Assembly (NCBI GenBank): GCA_022819605.1
Contig: JAJEGW010000061.1
Location: 40,570-104,569 of the forward strand
Direction of reading: 5' to 3'
DNA: 64,000 nucleotides
Origin: Silicimonas sp.
Lineage (GTDB): Bacteria > Pseudomonadota > Alphaproteobacteria > Rhodobacterales > Rhodobacteraceae
In this document: in pieces, positions 56,417 through 64,000 of the stretch
Position numbering within the stretch: position 1 is the first letter of the stretch
How the letters are laid out: each line of letters opens with the position of its first letter
The notes under the pieces: generated by a model
Database searches by the model: none
What the model saw: the letters and a program-made list of their open reading frames with translations, nothing else
Told to the model about the DNA's origin: nothing
Program-made: the position numbers and the translations under genes

Positions 56417-57094
56417 ATGGAACTCCTAGTCGTGAATCCCAACAGCACTGCCTCCATGACCGAGAGAATCGACCGTGCCGCGAAGCGTGTTGCACGACCT
56501 GGCACCAGGATCGTAACCGTCGGTTCCTCATCCGGTCCCCCAAGCATTCAGGGATTCTACGACGGCGCCATCTGTCTTTCCGGACTCCTGCAGCAGGTTG
56601 AACTCCAGAATCACGTTGATGGTGTCGTGATCGCCTGCTTTGATGACACCGGGCTGGATGCAGCCAGGTGCATGGTGGACGCGCCGGTGCTGGGCATCGG
56701 TCAATCCGCCTACTCGGTGGCCAGCATGCTCAGCAACAAGTTCACCGTTGTCACGACACTCTCCCGTTCCGTGCCGGTGCTGGAATCCAACCTGCAAAGA
56801 TACGGGCTTGCATCGCGCTGTGCCAGCGTGCGTGCGGCCGACATTCCGGTGCTGGAATTGGAAGACATGACCACCGAGACCATGCACGCGATTCGCCGCG
56901 TCGTCGAGGTCGCCATCAGGGAGGACAAGTCTGATGCGATCGTTCTCGGATGTGCCGGCATGACGGACCTCGTGGAGCAATTGTCGAGCGAATTCGGACT
57001 TCCGATCATTGACGGAGTGAGTTGTGCCGTGGCGCTTGCCGAAGCGCTTGTTTCCGCTGGCCTGCGTACATCGAAGGCAGGAGCGTACGGGTAG
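56417..57094 (+). CDS. Hydantoin racemase-like (Asp/Glu/hydantoin racemase family)
   Basis: A 225-residue protein. VVNPNSTASMTERI at the start, VIACFDDTGLDAA (first catalytic Cys) and IVLGCAGMTDL (second catalytic Cys) are the family motifs. It lies 8 bases after livF, so it is the last gene of the transporter operon. Likely role: racemise the imported compound or a derivative such as a hydantoin, allantoin or amino-acid amide (inference). No hydantoinase or carbamoylase is in the window. Confidence 0.88.
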   Translation: MELLVVNPNSTASMTERIDRAAKRVARPGTRIVTVGSSSGPPSIQGFYDGAICLSGLLQQVELQNHVDGVVIACFDDTGLDAARCMVDAPVLGIGQSAYSVASMLSNKFTVVTTLSRSVPVLESNLQRYGLASRCASVRAADIPVLELEDMTTETMHAIRRVVEVAIREDKSDAIVLGCAGMTDLVEQLSSEFGLPIIDGVSCAVALAEALVSAGLRTSKAGAYG

Positions 57095-57167
57095 CGAACA
57101 CCCGGTCGGACGGATCGGACCCGAAACAGCAGGTTCAGGGAGTCGTCGTCACAAATGCGCGCAAGTT

Positions 57168-57248
57168 CGGCCGCTGGATCTGGCCGCAGCCGAGTTCGAG
57201 CTCCTGCGTCTGATTTCGATCAATGCCGGACGTGTCCTGACGAGCAAA
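57168..57248 (+). pseudogene. Response-regulator DNA-binding domain remnant
   Basis: Codons here give RPLDLAAAEFELLRLISINA and GRVLTSK, which match the start of an OmpR/PhoB winged helix (LTAAEFELLRLLAENAGRVLSR). The rest of the gene is missing and the frame ends nearby. It is a short decayed fragment. Bases 57249-57460 have no recognised gene. Confidence 0.65.
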
Positions 57249-57460
57249 TCGCAGAAGCGCCGGATGTGGCGCAAAACGGTCAGGAAGCAAGAGAGCCCAT
57301 GCACTGCATGTATGATGTTCGGGGCAGGAGCCAGTCAACTCACCAGAACTCCGGATATAAGGTTCATTTCTGAAAGATACGTTATTTTAAATCTTTATGT
57401 TCCAAAGCTCACAGAAATTGACTCTGCCTGCGACCCCGAAGGGGCGTCGAATTCTGGAGT

Positions 57461-57865
57461 TCAAGGCTCACTGTCCGGAAGCTGCCCCGCTTCCTGCAAC
57501 ACCCTGCGCGCAACGCGAAAGCAGTCGAGCGCTTGCGGCACGCCGCAATAGATGCCGACGACATGAATGATCGCGCGGATTTCTTCCGCCGACACGCCGT
57601 TGTTCAACGCGCCTCGACAGTGAATTTCCCACTCGTGCATCTTTCCCAGTGCACCGATCATCGACAGGTTCATCATGCTGCGGGTCTTGGCATCGATCGC
57701 GTCGTCGCCCCAGCCGAATCCCCAGCACCATGCGGTCATCGCCTCCTGGAAAGGGCGGGTAAAATCGTCGGCCGCCGCAAGGTTCTTCTCTACGTATTCC
57801 GAACCGAGCGTCGCCTTTCTCCGTGACAACCCGACCTCGAACAGTTCCTCGTCAAAAACTCCCAT
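57461..57865 (-). CDS. Carboxymuconolactone decarboxylase-family protein
   Basis: A 134-residue alkylhydroperoxidase-fold protein. WGFGWGDDAIDAKTRSMMNLSMI and GALNNGVSAEEIRAIIHVVGIYCGVPQAL are the family blocks. The length fits PcaC, but the catalytic residues cannot be proven by eye and the neighbours are not pca genes, so a general CMD role is safer. Upstream 57866-58096 has no recognised gene. Confidence 0.85.
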   Translation of the reverse strand: MGVFDEELFEVGLSRRKATLGSEYVEKNLAAADDFTRPFQEAMTAWCWGFGWGDDAIDAKTRSMMNLSMIGALGKMHEWEIHCRGALNNGVSAEEIRAIIHVVGIYCGVPQALDCFRVARRVLQEAGQLPDSEP

Positions 57866-58096
57866 CCTGACCTCCCCATCTGGTGATCTTCATGAACCCC
57901 CTCGACCCGGACATTTCTCCGCCCGCGCCCCGTTGCCCGGCCTTCGGCTTCCCGTACCGAATTCCGTGCGCAGCCTCTGTCATGCACTGCCGTTCCTGCA
58001 ATCGCAACGCCCGGAACGACCCGTGAAACCTCGAACGAATCTCAACACCTCACCTGGATCGTGGCATCTCGCGGCATCGCCATGATGTCTCTCACG

Positions 58097-58837
58097 TCAC
58101 GGAGCCAATCGGTGGGCATGAAGCCAGTCGTAGTGCGGCTTCATCCGGCGATGGATCTGCTGGACACGCGGCGGCGTGTCCTTCAAGTCCACGTAGTTCC
58201 GCCGTTGGGGGGCCAGTCCCGTCGAGTTCGCGAGGTTGGCGTGAAACGAGCCGCCGTCCCACCAACTGTGCGCCGATGGGTCACCGCCCGCCTCCCAAGA
58301 AAGCGCATCCGGAAGGAAGGGAATCCCCACCGCTTCGCAGAACGCCTCGATCATTTCCTCGGGACGTTCCAGAAGGTCGTCGCTGTCAATGACCGGAGGC
58401 GCCTCGCCCTCAAGCGCGCTCACCAAGTCGTAGAGCGCACGCAATTCGGGGAAGCCGACTTCTCCTTCGTGGACGTCAGGCCATTTGTCATGAAGCGATG
58501 TAATGGTCTTCGCGGGATCGCGAATGAGAAAAGCGTGCGTGAAGCAGGACAAAAACTCCGGATTCCACATGTGACTGATGTAATGCGGAAAGTCCTTGAG
58601 AAAGACGGGATTCTTCTCCGCACGGGCCCGAATGTCCTCCCAAGCACTCTCAAGCGTGAGCCCAGGGGTGGTCTTCGCGCCCGGCTCGAAGCGATGCCAG
58701 AGCGGGGCCTCGCCCTGGTACCAGGCTTCGCCGAAGGGCTCATGGAGACAGTCAAAGTCTCCGCGCTGACGCATCATCCACTCAAAGGCGGTCGACGTGG
58801 ATCGCGGCACGGCCCAGAGGGCGAGAATCTTATGCAT
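58097..58837 (-). CDS. Sulfotransferase-family protein
   Basis: A 246-residue P-loop protein. ILALWAVPRSTSTAFEWMM near the start has the PRSxS phosphosulfate-binding pattern, and AFLIRDPAKTITSLH is the second (3'-phosphate) motif. The ATG at 58837 gives MHKILALWAVPRS. It is the last of four genes on the minus strand with the decarboxylase-like, GFA-like and Rieske genes; gaps of 107, 2 and 82 bases separate them. Acceptor unknown. It may instead bind another nucleotide. Confidence 0.8.
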   Translation of the reverse strand: MHKILALWAVPRSTSTAFEWMMRQRGDFDCLHEPFGEAWYQGEAPLWHRFEPGAKTTPGLTLESAWEDIRARAEKNPVFLKDFPHYISHMWNPEFLSCFTHAFLIRDPAKTITSLHDKWPDVHEGEVGFPELRALYDLVSALEGEAPPVIDSDDLLERPEEMIEAFCEAVGIPFLPDALSWEAGGDPSAHSWWDGGSFHANLANSTGLAPQRRNYVDLKDTPPRVQQIHRRMKPHYDWLHAHRLAP

Positions 58838-58944
58838 CGGGGCCACGCTCCACGCACCGTGGCATCCCGCGGACCGAGCCGTGCTCACCTTCCGCCGAAG
58901 CGCCGCCAACCGTCATCGCCTGTGCAATGCCAGTGTCGACACGT

Positions 58945-59763
58945 TCAGTCACGCAGACTCTCCAGCAATTGACCCTGTGGCGTTGCCGGGGCAAGTCCCA
59001 ATGTCTTGAAGACTCGCCAATACAGCGCCGTGTCGTGCCCGACGACGGGCTTGCCGAGCCGTTCTTCCAGTTCTCGCGTCAGATGCACCGGCCTCTGCGG
59101 CAGCCCGTTCGGCCCGGACCGGAAATTGCACATGCCTTTGATCAGGTACGCGTCTGCGGACGGTGCCTGGTCGGCGACATACTCGAAGCTCCTAAATGCC
59201 AGATCGCCGTCAAAGACCCATCGGCAGGCGTTCACCTCTTCCTGGCTCTCGAACCAGCCCTGGTCGCGAAAGTTGCCGGCCCAGAGCACGTCGAAGCCGG
59301 CCTCCTCCAGGAAACCCCGCGTCCCCTGCCACCAGTCCGGCCAGTGATACGCGGCGTTCAACGCGACCTTTTCGACATTGAGGGCGCGCAACGCCTCCAC
59401 CATTGCATAGCCTGACATGTGAAACGCGAGGCCGTACCTGTCGGACAGGGCGCTGCAATGGTCGCGGATGCCATCGACGCCGAGGCCGGACGCATGGACC
59501 CAGTTCGATCCGACCTGCGCCGCGACGTCGACGCCATTCCTCGCCATGCAGTGGCAGAAGTCCTCCATCATGCCGAAACTGGCCCTCCGCTGGTCGAGAC
59601 CGTGGGCGTAATCGGGCACATGGAGCATCCAGCCATGGACACCCACGGTTTCCGGGGCCATTCGGAGAAAGTCCGACGGGGCGGCATCGTAGTCGAATGG
59701 CGGGCAGGTAAAGCCAACCTGATGCGGGAAGAGCTTGTGCTCTGCCTGCCATGTATCGGGCAT
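58945..59763 (-). CDS. Arylmalonate decarboxylase / maleate isomerase-like protein
   Basis: A 272-residue protein of the Asp/Glu racemase superfamily. VGFTCPPFDYDAAPSDF, QVGSNWVHASGLGVDGI, the DRYGLAFHMSGYAMVEALR and VEKVALNAAYHWPDWW blocks and the C-terminal GHDTALYWRVFK resemble AMDase-type enzymes. The typical second catalytic Cys appears as MCNFR; the first as TCPPF is uncertain. Members decarboxylate malonates or isomerise maleate. The substrate is unknown. It follows the GFA gene by 2 bases. Confidence 0.75.
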   Translation of the reverse strand: MPDTWQAEHKLFPHQVGFTCPPFDYDAAPSDFLRMAPETVGVHGWMLHVPDYAHGLDQRRASFGMMEDFCHCMARNGVDVAAQVGSNWVHASGLGVDGIRDHCSALSDRYGLAFHMSGYAMVEALRALNVEKVALNAAYHWPDWWQGTRGFLEEAGFDVLWAGNFRDQGWFESQEEVNACRWVFDGDLAFRSFEYVADQAPSADAYLIKGMCNFRSGPNGLPQRPVHLTRELEERLGKPVVGHDTALYWRVFKTLGLAPATPQGQLLESLRD

Positions 59764-59765
59764 CT

Positions 59766-60182
59766 TCACGGCACGGCATCCTTCGGCGGCGCGTCGAAGT
59801 CCCGGCAACCCGGCAAGGCGTGCGGGCCTTCCAGCCAGGAAGTGCGTGAACGCAGCACGACCTGTGCGGTCGGCAGGCAGTCAATGCCGTCATCCAGCGT
59901 CGCGGCATGGATGCGGATTGCGCCTGGCCATTTCTCGGACCGAAAGTACACCCGGGTACCCCAGTTCCGGCAAAACCTGCGCTGCGTGCCTCGCGAGCTT
60001 TCGAAGTGATTGACATCTCCCGTCCTGACGACGGACTCGGGCTTGAGCCTGACGAAGGCGGTGAAGGGTGACGAGGTCGCGCGCCGGCAATCCTCGCAGT
60101 GACAGACCAGGTTGTGCGTGACCGGCCCCAGCGAGGACCATGAGACGCGGCCGCACAGGCAATTCCCGGTCAATGCAGTCAT
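59766..60182 (-). CDS. GFA-family (CENP-V/GFA domain) protein with one zinc cysteine replaced
   Basis: A 138-residue protein. Zinc sites are CLCGRVSW (Cys8, Cys10) and CHCEDCRR (Cys27, 29, 32). The final pair, usually FCxxCG, reads FCRNWGT, so the second Cys is Trp74. The family includes enzymes acting on glutathione-formaldehyde adducts, which would fit next to a demethylating Rieske enzyme that releases formaldehyde. The lost ligand leaves function in doubt. The ATG at 60182 gives MTALTGNCLCG. Confidence 0.85.
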   Translation of the reverse strand: MTALTGNCLCGRVSWSSLGPVTHNLVCHCEDCRRATSSPFTAFVRLKPESVVRTGDVNHFESSRGTQRRFCRNWGTRVYFRSEKWPGAIRIHAATLDDGIDCLPTAQVVLRSRTSWLEGPHALPGCRDFDAPPKDAVP

Positions 60183-60264
60183 TTCATGGCCCCGTGACGG
60201 TGACTGAGTGCCACCAATCCGACCTCTGAAACCGAAGCGGCGCGTGGACGGCGCATGGACGGCG

Positions 60265-61344
60265 CTAGCCATCCAGGACCTCGCGCATCCACCGCTGCAA
60301 GTGCATGACCGAGTGCTCGGAGTTCACACCGCACTTCGGATCGATCACCAGTGGTCCCGGCGAATAGCCGCGCGACCGAAGGCCTCGCTGCACGGACTCA
60401 ACCAGATGGATATCCTCCTCGACTGTCGTCTCCCTGTCTTGGCGGGCAAGGTCGAGAATCACGTCGCTTTCCTCCCCGTCAACCGCGTACCACCCGCGCC
60501 AGACTACGACTCGACCCGCGTCAACCGGACGCCAGTGATAGGTGTTCAGCACGTTGCCCGGATAGACCTGGAAACTGAAAGCGGGCCAGAGAAACCAGCT
60601 TGAGTACTCCTCCGCGTGGGCTCGGGACCGATCAATTTCGTAAGTCATGTCATCGAGGTTCTGGCATTCGGTCGTGTGGCGCAGGCAATAGCCCTGCGGC
60701 TGAATGTCATAGGTCTCGGCCCTGACCACGCCGGTCGCGAAAGTCGGGTGGTTGAGGCTGCAATGGTAGCATTCGGAGTAGTTCTCTACCGACACCTTCC
60801 AGTTGCAGCTTTCGGGGATCTCGATCCATTGGATCGGCTGCAACCGCCCCCAATCCGGCAACCATGCCCGAAGCTCTTCCTGAACGCCCGGAAACCACTC
60901 GTCCATCGGTCTTGCATCCGAATCCAGGTTGACGAAAACAAAGCCGAGGAACACCTCGGTCCTTACCTCGGACAGGCAGACCTTGAATCTGTCGAATCCC
61001 TCGACAGCCCCGATGTTCGGACCGGATCGCAATTCGCCAGTCAATTCGTAAGTCCACGAGTGATACGGACAGACCAGGAGCCGCCTTGTCCCAGACCCGC
61101 TGACGAGCTGATGCGCACGATGCTGGCAGACATTGTAGAATGTCCGGATGACATCGTCGTTGCCCTTGATCGCGAACAGGCTCTCGCCCGCGATCTCGAA
61201 AGTCACGTAATCGCCGCCATTCCGAAGCGCGCTTGCGTGGCATGCAAACTGCCAGGTCCGGGACAGCAACCCGCCCTTCTCCGCCTCGAAGACTTCCGGG
61301 TCGGTGTAGTAGCGGGCAGCGAGCGGACGAACCGGATCAGTCAT
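60265..61344 (-). CDS. Rieske non-heme iron oxygenase, alpha subunit (betaine/carnitine-type demethylase-like)
   Basis: A 359-residue oxygenase. Rieske ligands are CQHRAH (Cys73, His75) and CPYHSW (Cys92, His95). The catalytic iron site has NYSECYHCSLNHP (His194, His199). The NYSECYHC pattern is common in GbcA, Stc2 and CntA, which demethylate quaternary amines. A reductase partner is not visible. The product formaldehyde may relate to the GFA-like neighbour (inference). The enolase-superfamily gene at 62809 would fit a hydroxyproline-betaine pathway but this is a guess. Confidence 0.9.
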   Translation of the reverse strand: MTDPVRPLAARYYTDPEVFEAEKGGLLSRTWQFACHASALRNGGDYVTFEIAGESLFAIKGNDDVIRTFYNVCQHRAHQLVSGSGTRRLLVCPYHSWTYELTGELRSGPNIGAVEGFDRFKVCLSEVRTEVFLGFVFVNLDSDARPMDEWFPGVQEELRAWLPDWGRLQPIQWIEIPESCNWKVSVENYSECYHCSLNHPTFATGVVRAETYDIQPQGYCLRHTTECQNLDDMTYEIDRSRAHAEEYSSWFLWPAFSFQVYPGNVLNTYHWRPVDAGRVVVWRGWYAVDGEESDVILDLARQDRETTVEEDIHLVESVQRGLRSRGYSPGPLVIDPKCGVNSEHSVMHLQRWMREVLDG

Positions 61345-61562
61345 TTATGCGGGTACCTGCCTCCTGGACGCGGCGACGGGTTCGTCGCGCCTTGACGGGT
61401 GTTGCACGGCAATCCGCCCCCCCCCGAATGCCAGACTGTAAGTTCGCAGGAAATCCCCAAAATGCGCCTCGAATGATGCGTTGATGCCATGCGTCATTGA
61501 CGACGCTAAAATCGTGCGATTAGCCTGTCGAGCAAATTCACGTGCTTCAGGAACGGATCTTC

Positions 61563-62645
61563 ATGGCCATGCCCGCAACGATGAAAGCAATGGTCACTCA
61601 GGGCCATGGCGGAATGGACCAGATGGTCCTTCACACCGACTGGCCGCGACCCGACCCGGCCCCGGGAGAGGTGCTGATCAAGGTCGGCGCATGCGGTCTG
61701 AACAACACTGACGTCAACACGCGTTCCGGCTGGTACTCCAAGGCGGTCACCGAGCGGACGACCGGCGACGGCTTCGATGTCGAGGAACAGGACGATCCAA
61801 GCTGGGGCGGCGCGCCGATCACGTTTCCTCGCATCCAGGGCGCGGACATCTGTGGCGAAATCATGGCCGTCGGGGACGGCGTGGAGCCTGCCCGCATCGG
61901 TGCCCGCGTGATCACCGACAACTGGATTCGCGACCCTGAGGAACCTGCGAACAGGAACAAGGTCGGGTATCTTGGCTCGGAACGCGATGGCGGATTTGCG
62001 GAATACGCGACCGTTCCGTCACGAAATGCCCTGACCATCCGGTCCGAGATGACGAGTCCGGAACTCGCCACGTTCTCCTGCTCGTATTCGACAGCGCTCG
62101 GAATGCTGCAGCGCGCGCGGGCCGAGGCCTCGGACACGATCCTTGTCACCGGGGCGTCCGGAGGCGTCGGTGGAGCCCTTGTCCAGCTCGCGAAGATCCG
62201 GGGCGCCAGGGTCGTTGCCATGGCATCCGAGGCCAAGCATGCCGAAGTCTCCGCCCTTGGCGCCGACCGCGTCCTGCCGCGCGAACCCGGAGACCTTCGC
62301 TCCGCTCTCGGCGACGAGGCCGTCAGCGTCGTTGCCGACATCGTCGGCGGCCCGGCATGGCCTGCTCTCATAGACATCCTCGAACGGGGTGGCCGCTACA
62401 CGTGCTCGGGGGCAATCGCCGGCCCGATCGTGGAGTTCGATCTCAGGACGTTCTATCTCAACGACCTGACTTTCACCGGATCAACGGTGATCGACGAAGA
62501 CGTAATGCCGGAACTCGTCCGGCTGATCGAGGCGGGCAAGGTCAAGCCGAACCTCGCCGCATCCTGGCCGCTTGAGGAGCTTCATGCGGCACAGGCCGCC
62601 TTCATCGCCAAGAAGCATGTCGGCAACATCGTCGTGACTCCATGA
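61563..62645 (+). CDS. Zinc-type alcohol dehydrogenase / quinone oxidoreductase-like protein
   Basis: A 360-residue medium-chain dehydrogenase/reductase. GACGLNNTDVNTRSGWYS and IQGADICGEI at the catalytic domain, then VTGASGGVGGALVQLAKIRGA (NADPH site) and a C-terminal EELHAAQAAFIAKKHVGNIVV. The structural zinc cysteines are missing. The start is probably ATG 61563 (MAMPATMKAMV). An alternative GTG is at 61542. It is divergent from the Rieske gene; about 218 bases lie between them. Confidence 0.9.
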   Translation: MAMPATMKAMVTQGHGGMDQMVLHTDWPRPDPAPGEVLIKVGACGLNNTDVNTRSGWYSKAVTERTTGDGFDVEEQDDPSWGGAPITFPRIQGADICGEIMAVGDGVEPARIGARVITDNWIRDPEEPANRNKVGYLGSERDGGFAEYATVPSRNALTIRSEMTSPELATFSCSYSTALGMLQRARAEASDTILVTGASGGVGGALVQLAKIRGARVVAMASEAKHAEVSALGADRVLPREPGDLRSALGDEAVSVVADIVGGPAWPALIDILERGGRYTCSGAIAGPIVEFDLRTFYLNDLTFTGSTVIDEDVMPELVRLIEAGKVKPNLAASWPLEELHAAQAAFIAKKHVGNIVVTP

Positions 62646-62808
62646 TCCGCGTGGCGGACGACGCCCTCGGCACGGGAGCGCTTCGAACAGGCGTACAGGA
62701 CGGCGGCTGCGCTTCCCTTCGCAGCAATGGCACCCCATTCGCGTTCGGATTGCCGAGCAGCTTGGCGCATGCCCCCGACCAAACCGGACATGCAGGAATT
62801 TCCAGTCG

Positions 62809-63618
62809 ATGAAGATCACGCGCATAGCAGTCTACAAGGTCGATCTTCCGCTCGAGCACCCGTACTGGCTCTCGGGCGGACGGCTCAAGTTCGAGGTGCT
62901 GGACGCAACGCTTGTCAGGATCGACACTGACGCCGGCCTGTCCGGATGGGGCGAAGGAACGCCTTGGGGCCACACTTACGTTGCCGCGCATGGCCCCGGA
63001 ATCAGGGCGGGAATTGAGACCATGGCTCCCTTTGTCCTGAACCTCGATCCGCGGAAGGTCCTGGATGTTGAACGCGCAATGGACCTCGCCCTGCCGGGGC
63101 ATCTCCATGCCAAGGCTCCCATCGACATGGCCTGCTGGGACATCGCGGGCAAGGCCGCGGGACTTCCGATCTCGGACCTCATGGGAGGCGGCTCCCGGAC
63201 GCCGGCGCCCATCGCTTCTTCGGTCGGCGCCAAGACAGTCGAAGACACTCGTGACGTCATGAACCGGTATCGCGAGCGCGGCTACGTGGCCCATTCCGTC
63301 AAGATCGGCGGCGGCGTCGATCTCGACATAGCTCGAATCCGGGACGTGGAAGCACATCGTGGACCGAACGAGGTCATTCTTTATGACGTGAACCGAGGCT
63401 GGACCCGTCAACAGGCTCTTCGCGTGATGCAGGCGACAGAGGATCTTCGCGTCATGTTCGAGCAGCCCTGCGAAACCCTCGACGACATCGCTGCCATTCT
63501 TTTGCACAACCTGTTGAAAGATTCGCGAACCATGCCACTTATCGTATTGACTCAGAACGCTTTTCACGTTTTTGGCGTCACGTTCCGCCCGAGCGCCTTC
63601 CGGTCCGTAATCGAATAG
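62809..63618 (+). pseudogene. Enolase-superfamily (mandelate racemase-like) gene, truncated after residue 230
   Basis: Residues 1-230 are a normal start of a dehydratase/epimerase: MKITRIAVYKVDLPLEHP, AKAPIDMACWDIAGKAAGLP, the catalytic lysine region HSVKIGGG (Lys165), LYDVNRGW (Asp193 ligand) and FEQPCET (Glu218 ligand). After about 63498 the frame gives 39 unrelated residues and stops at 63618. The third metal ligand, second catalytic base and C-terminal barrel are missing. Relatives include cis-3-hydroxyproline dehydratase and hydroxyproline-betaine epimerase. An AGGA sequence lies 10-15 bases before ATG 62809. Truncation by recombination or an assembly join is likely. Confidence 0.8.
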
Positions 63619-63651
63619 TCACCGAATCGGATCGCACCGCCGCCATCGCGC

Positions 63652-63999
63652 CTACCACCGCCATTCCAGGGTCGCGCCGGTCTCGTGGGCCTCGCCGTCG
63701 AGGCCCGGCCCGGCCCAGAGGTCGAGGCTCACGTCGGCGGCATGCGCCGCGTCCGGCTCGATTCGCCAGCCGAGGCGCAGCTCGTCGAGGCCGTCCTCCC
63801 CGCCGGCCCGGCCGTAGCGGCTGGCGACCATGCCCCGGCCGCGGCCGGTGCCGTGGGCCACTTCCAGCGACCAGTCGCCTCCGCCTTCGGTCCCCTCCAG
63901 TCCGGGGAAGGCCTCGGGGCCGAGCAGCGCGTCGACGCCGCCCGTCGACGCGCCGCCGAGCGCGTGCCTGGCCGCCAGCGACCAGCCGCGCCGCGTCTG
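63652..63999 (-). CDS. C-terminal part of a putative outer-membrane barrel protein, cut by window edge
   Basis: The minus-strand frame is open to the window end and closes with GATLEWRW and a TAG at 63652. About 115 residues are visible, with alternating beta-strand character, several Trp-Ser-Leu and Arg-Leu-Gly-Trp-Arg stretches and a terminal aromatic residue, as in autotransporter barrels. The base composition is much richer in G and C than the rest. No motif proves the assignment. It abuts the truncated enolase-like gene tail by 33 bases. Confidence 0.5.
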   Translation of the reverse strand, partial: QTRRGWSLAARHALGGASTGGVDALLGPEAFPGLEGTEGGGDWSLEVAHGTGRGRGMVASRYGRAGGEDGLDELRLGWRIEPDAAHAADVSLDLWAGPGLDGEAHETGATLEWRW

Positions 64000-64000
64000 C

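Noticed and set aside
62602..63567. Minus-strand open frame of 321 codons
   Set aside because: Antisense to the enolase-superfamily gene.

Overview
The window reads like a chromosomal segment of an alphaproteobacterium, most likely a Rhodobacterales (roseobacter-type) relative. The evidence is its high GC, an HvrA-type H-NS protein, purMN beside rnd, an lpxA/lpxI/fabZ block, TRAP and LIV-type ABC importers, pobA and a small sox set. No 16S rRNA or species marker is present, so the placement is inference.

Layout. 1-3559: sugar-type ABC permease (5' end outside the window), a YhfX-like PLP protein, a single-domain sugar ABC ATPase and a NagB-II/AgaS-like SIS protein, coupled by overlaps. 3528-6879: a 3 kb accessory island between two diverged copies of the SIS 3' end/dtd 3' end junction. 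It holds an XRE-ImmA regulator, a nonsense-mutated PIN gene, and a composite IS1202/ISNCY-like element with inverted ends, a 15-bp target duplication, an exact 97-bp internal repeat and a truncated zeta-toxin gene. 6837-31384: mainly housekeeping (dtd, pyrH, miaA, M42 peptidase, SLC13 and DMT transporters, YmdB-type phosphodiesterase, 5-FCL, mgtE, lipA, sufE, rnd, purN, purM, two tRNAs, hns, a sensor kinase, a metallo-beta-lactamase-fold hydrolase, pobA, mnmA, lpxB-lpxI-lpxA-fabZ). 31559-43041: accessory transport and sugar-acid catabolism. There is an MFS carrier, a decayed ilvD 5' fragment, TauE, a Tet-like efflux pump, decayed fragments, then a TRAP importer divergent from IlvD/Edd dehydratase (frameshifted) - RraA-like - FAH-family genes. 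43160-48491: soxYZ with a membrane-anchored diheme cytochrome and an FCSD/SoxF flavoprotein, then clpX and clpP. 48896-57094: a GlcD-type dehydrogenase, an IS630 remnant, a GntR regulator divergent from a five-gene LIV-type ABC operon ending in a hydantoin-racemase-like gene. 57168-64000: a response-regulator remnant, a carboxymuconolactone decarboxylase-like protein, then sulfotransferase - arylmalonate-decarboxylase-like - GFA-like - Rieske oxygenase, divergent from an alcohol dehydrogenase and an enolase-superfamily gene cut at about 63498. The last 350 bases are very GC-rich and encode the end of a probable outer-membrane barrel on the minus strand.

How it works together: four transport/catabolic modules each pair an importer with enzymes. 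They are the ABC-YhfX-SIS module, TRAP-IlvD-RraA-FAH, LIV-ABC with hydantoin racemase, and the Rieske/GFA/decarboxylase group whose importer is not visible. They are stitched between core genes by duplications and decayed transposase fragments, so the accessory parts look like products of repeated insertion and deletion. No CRISPR array, prophage or rRNA was seen.
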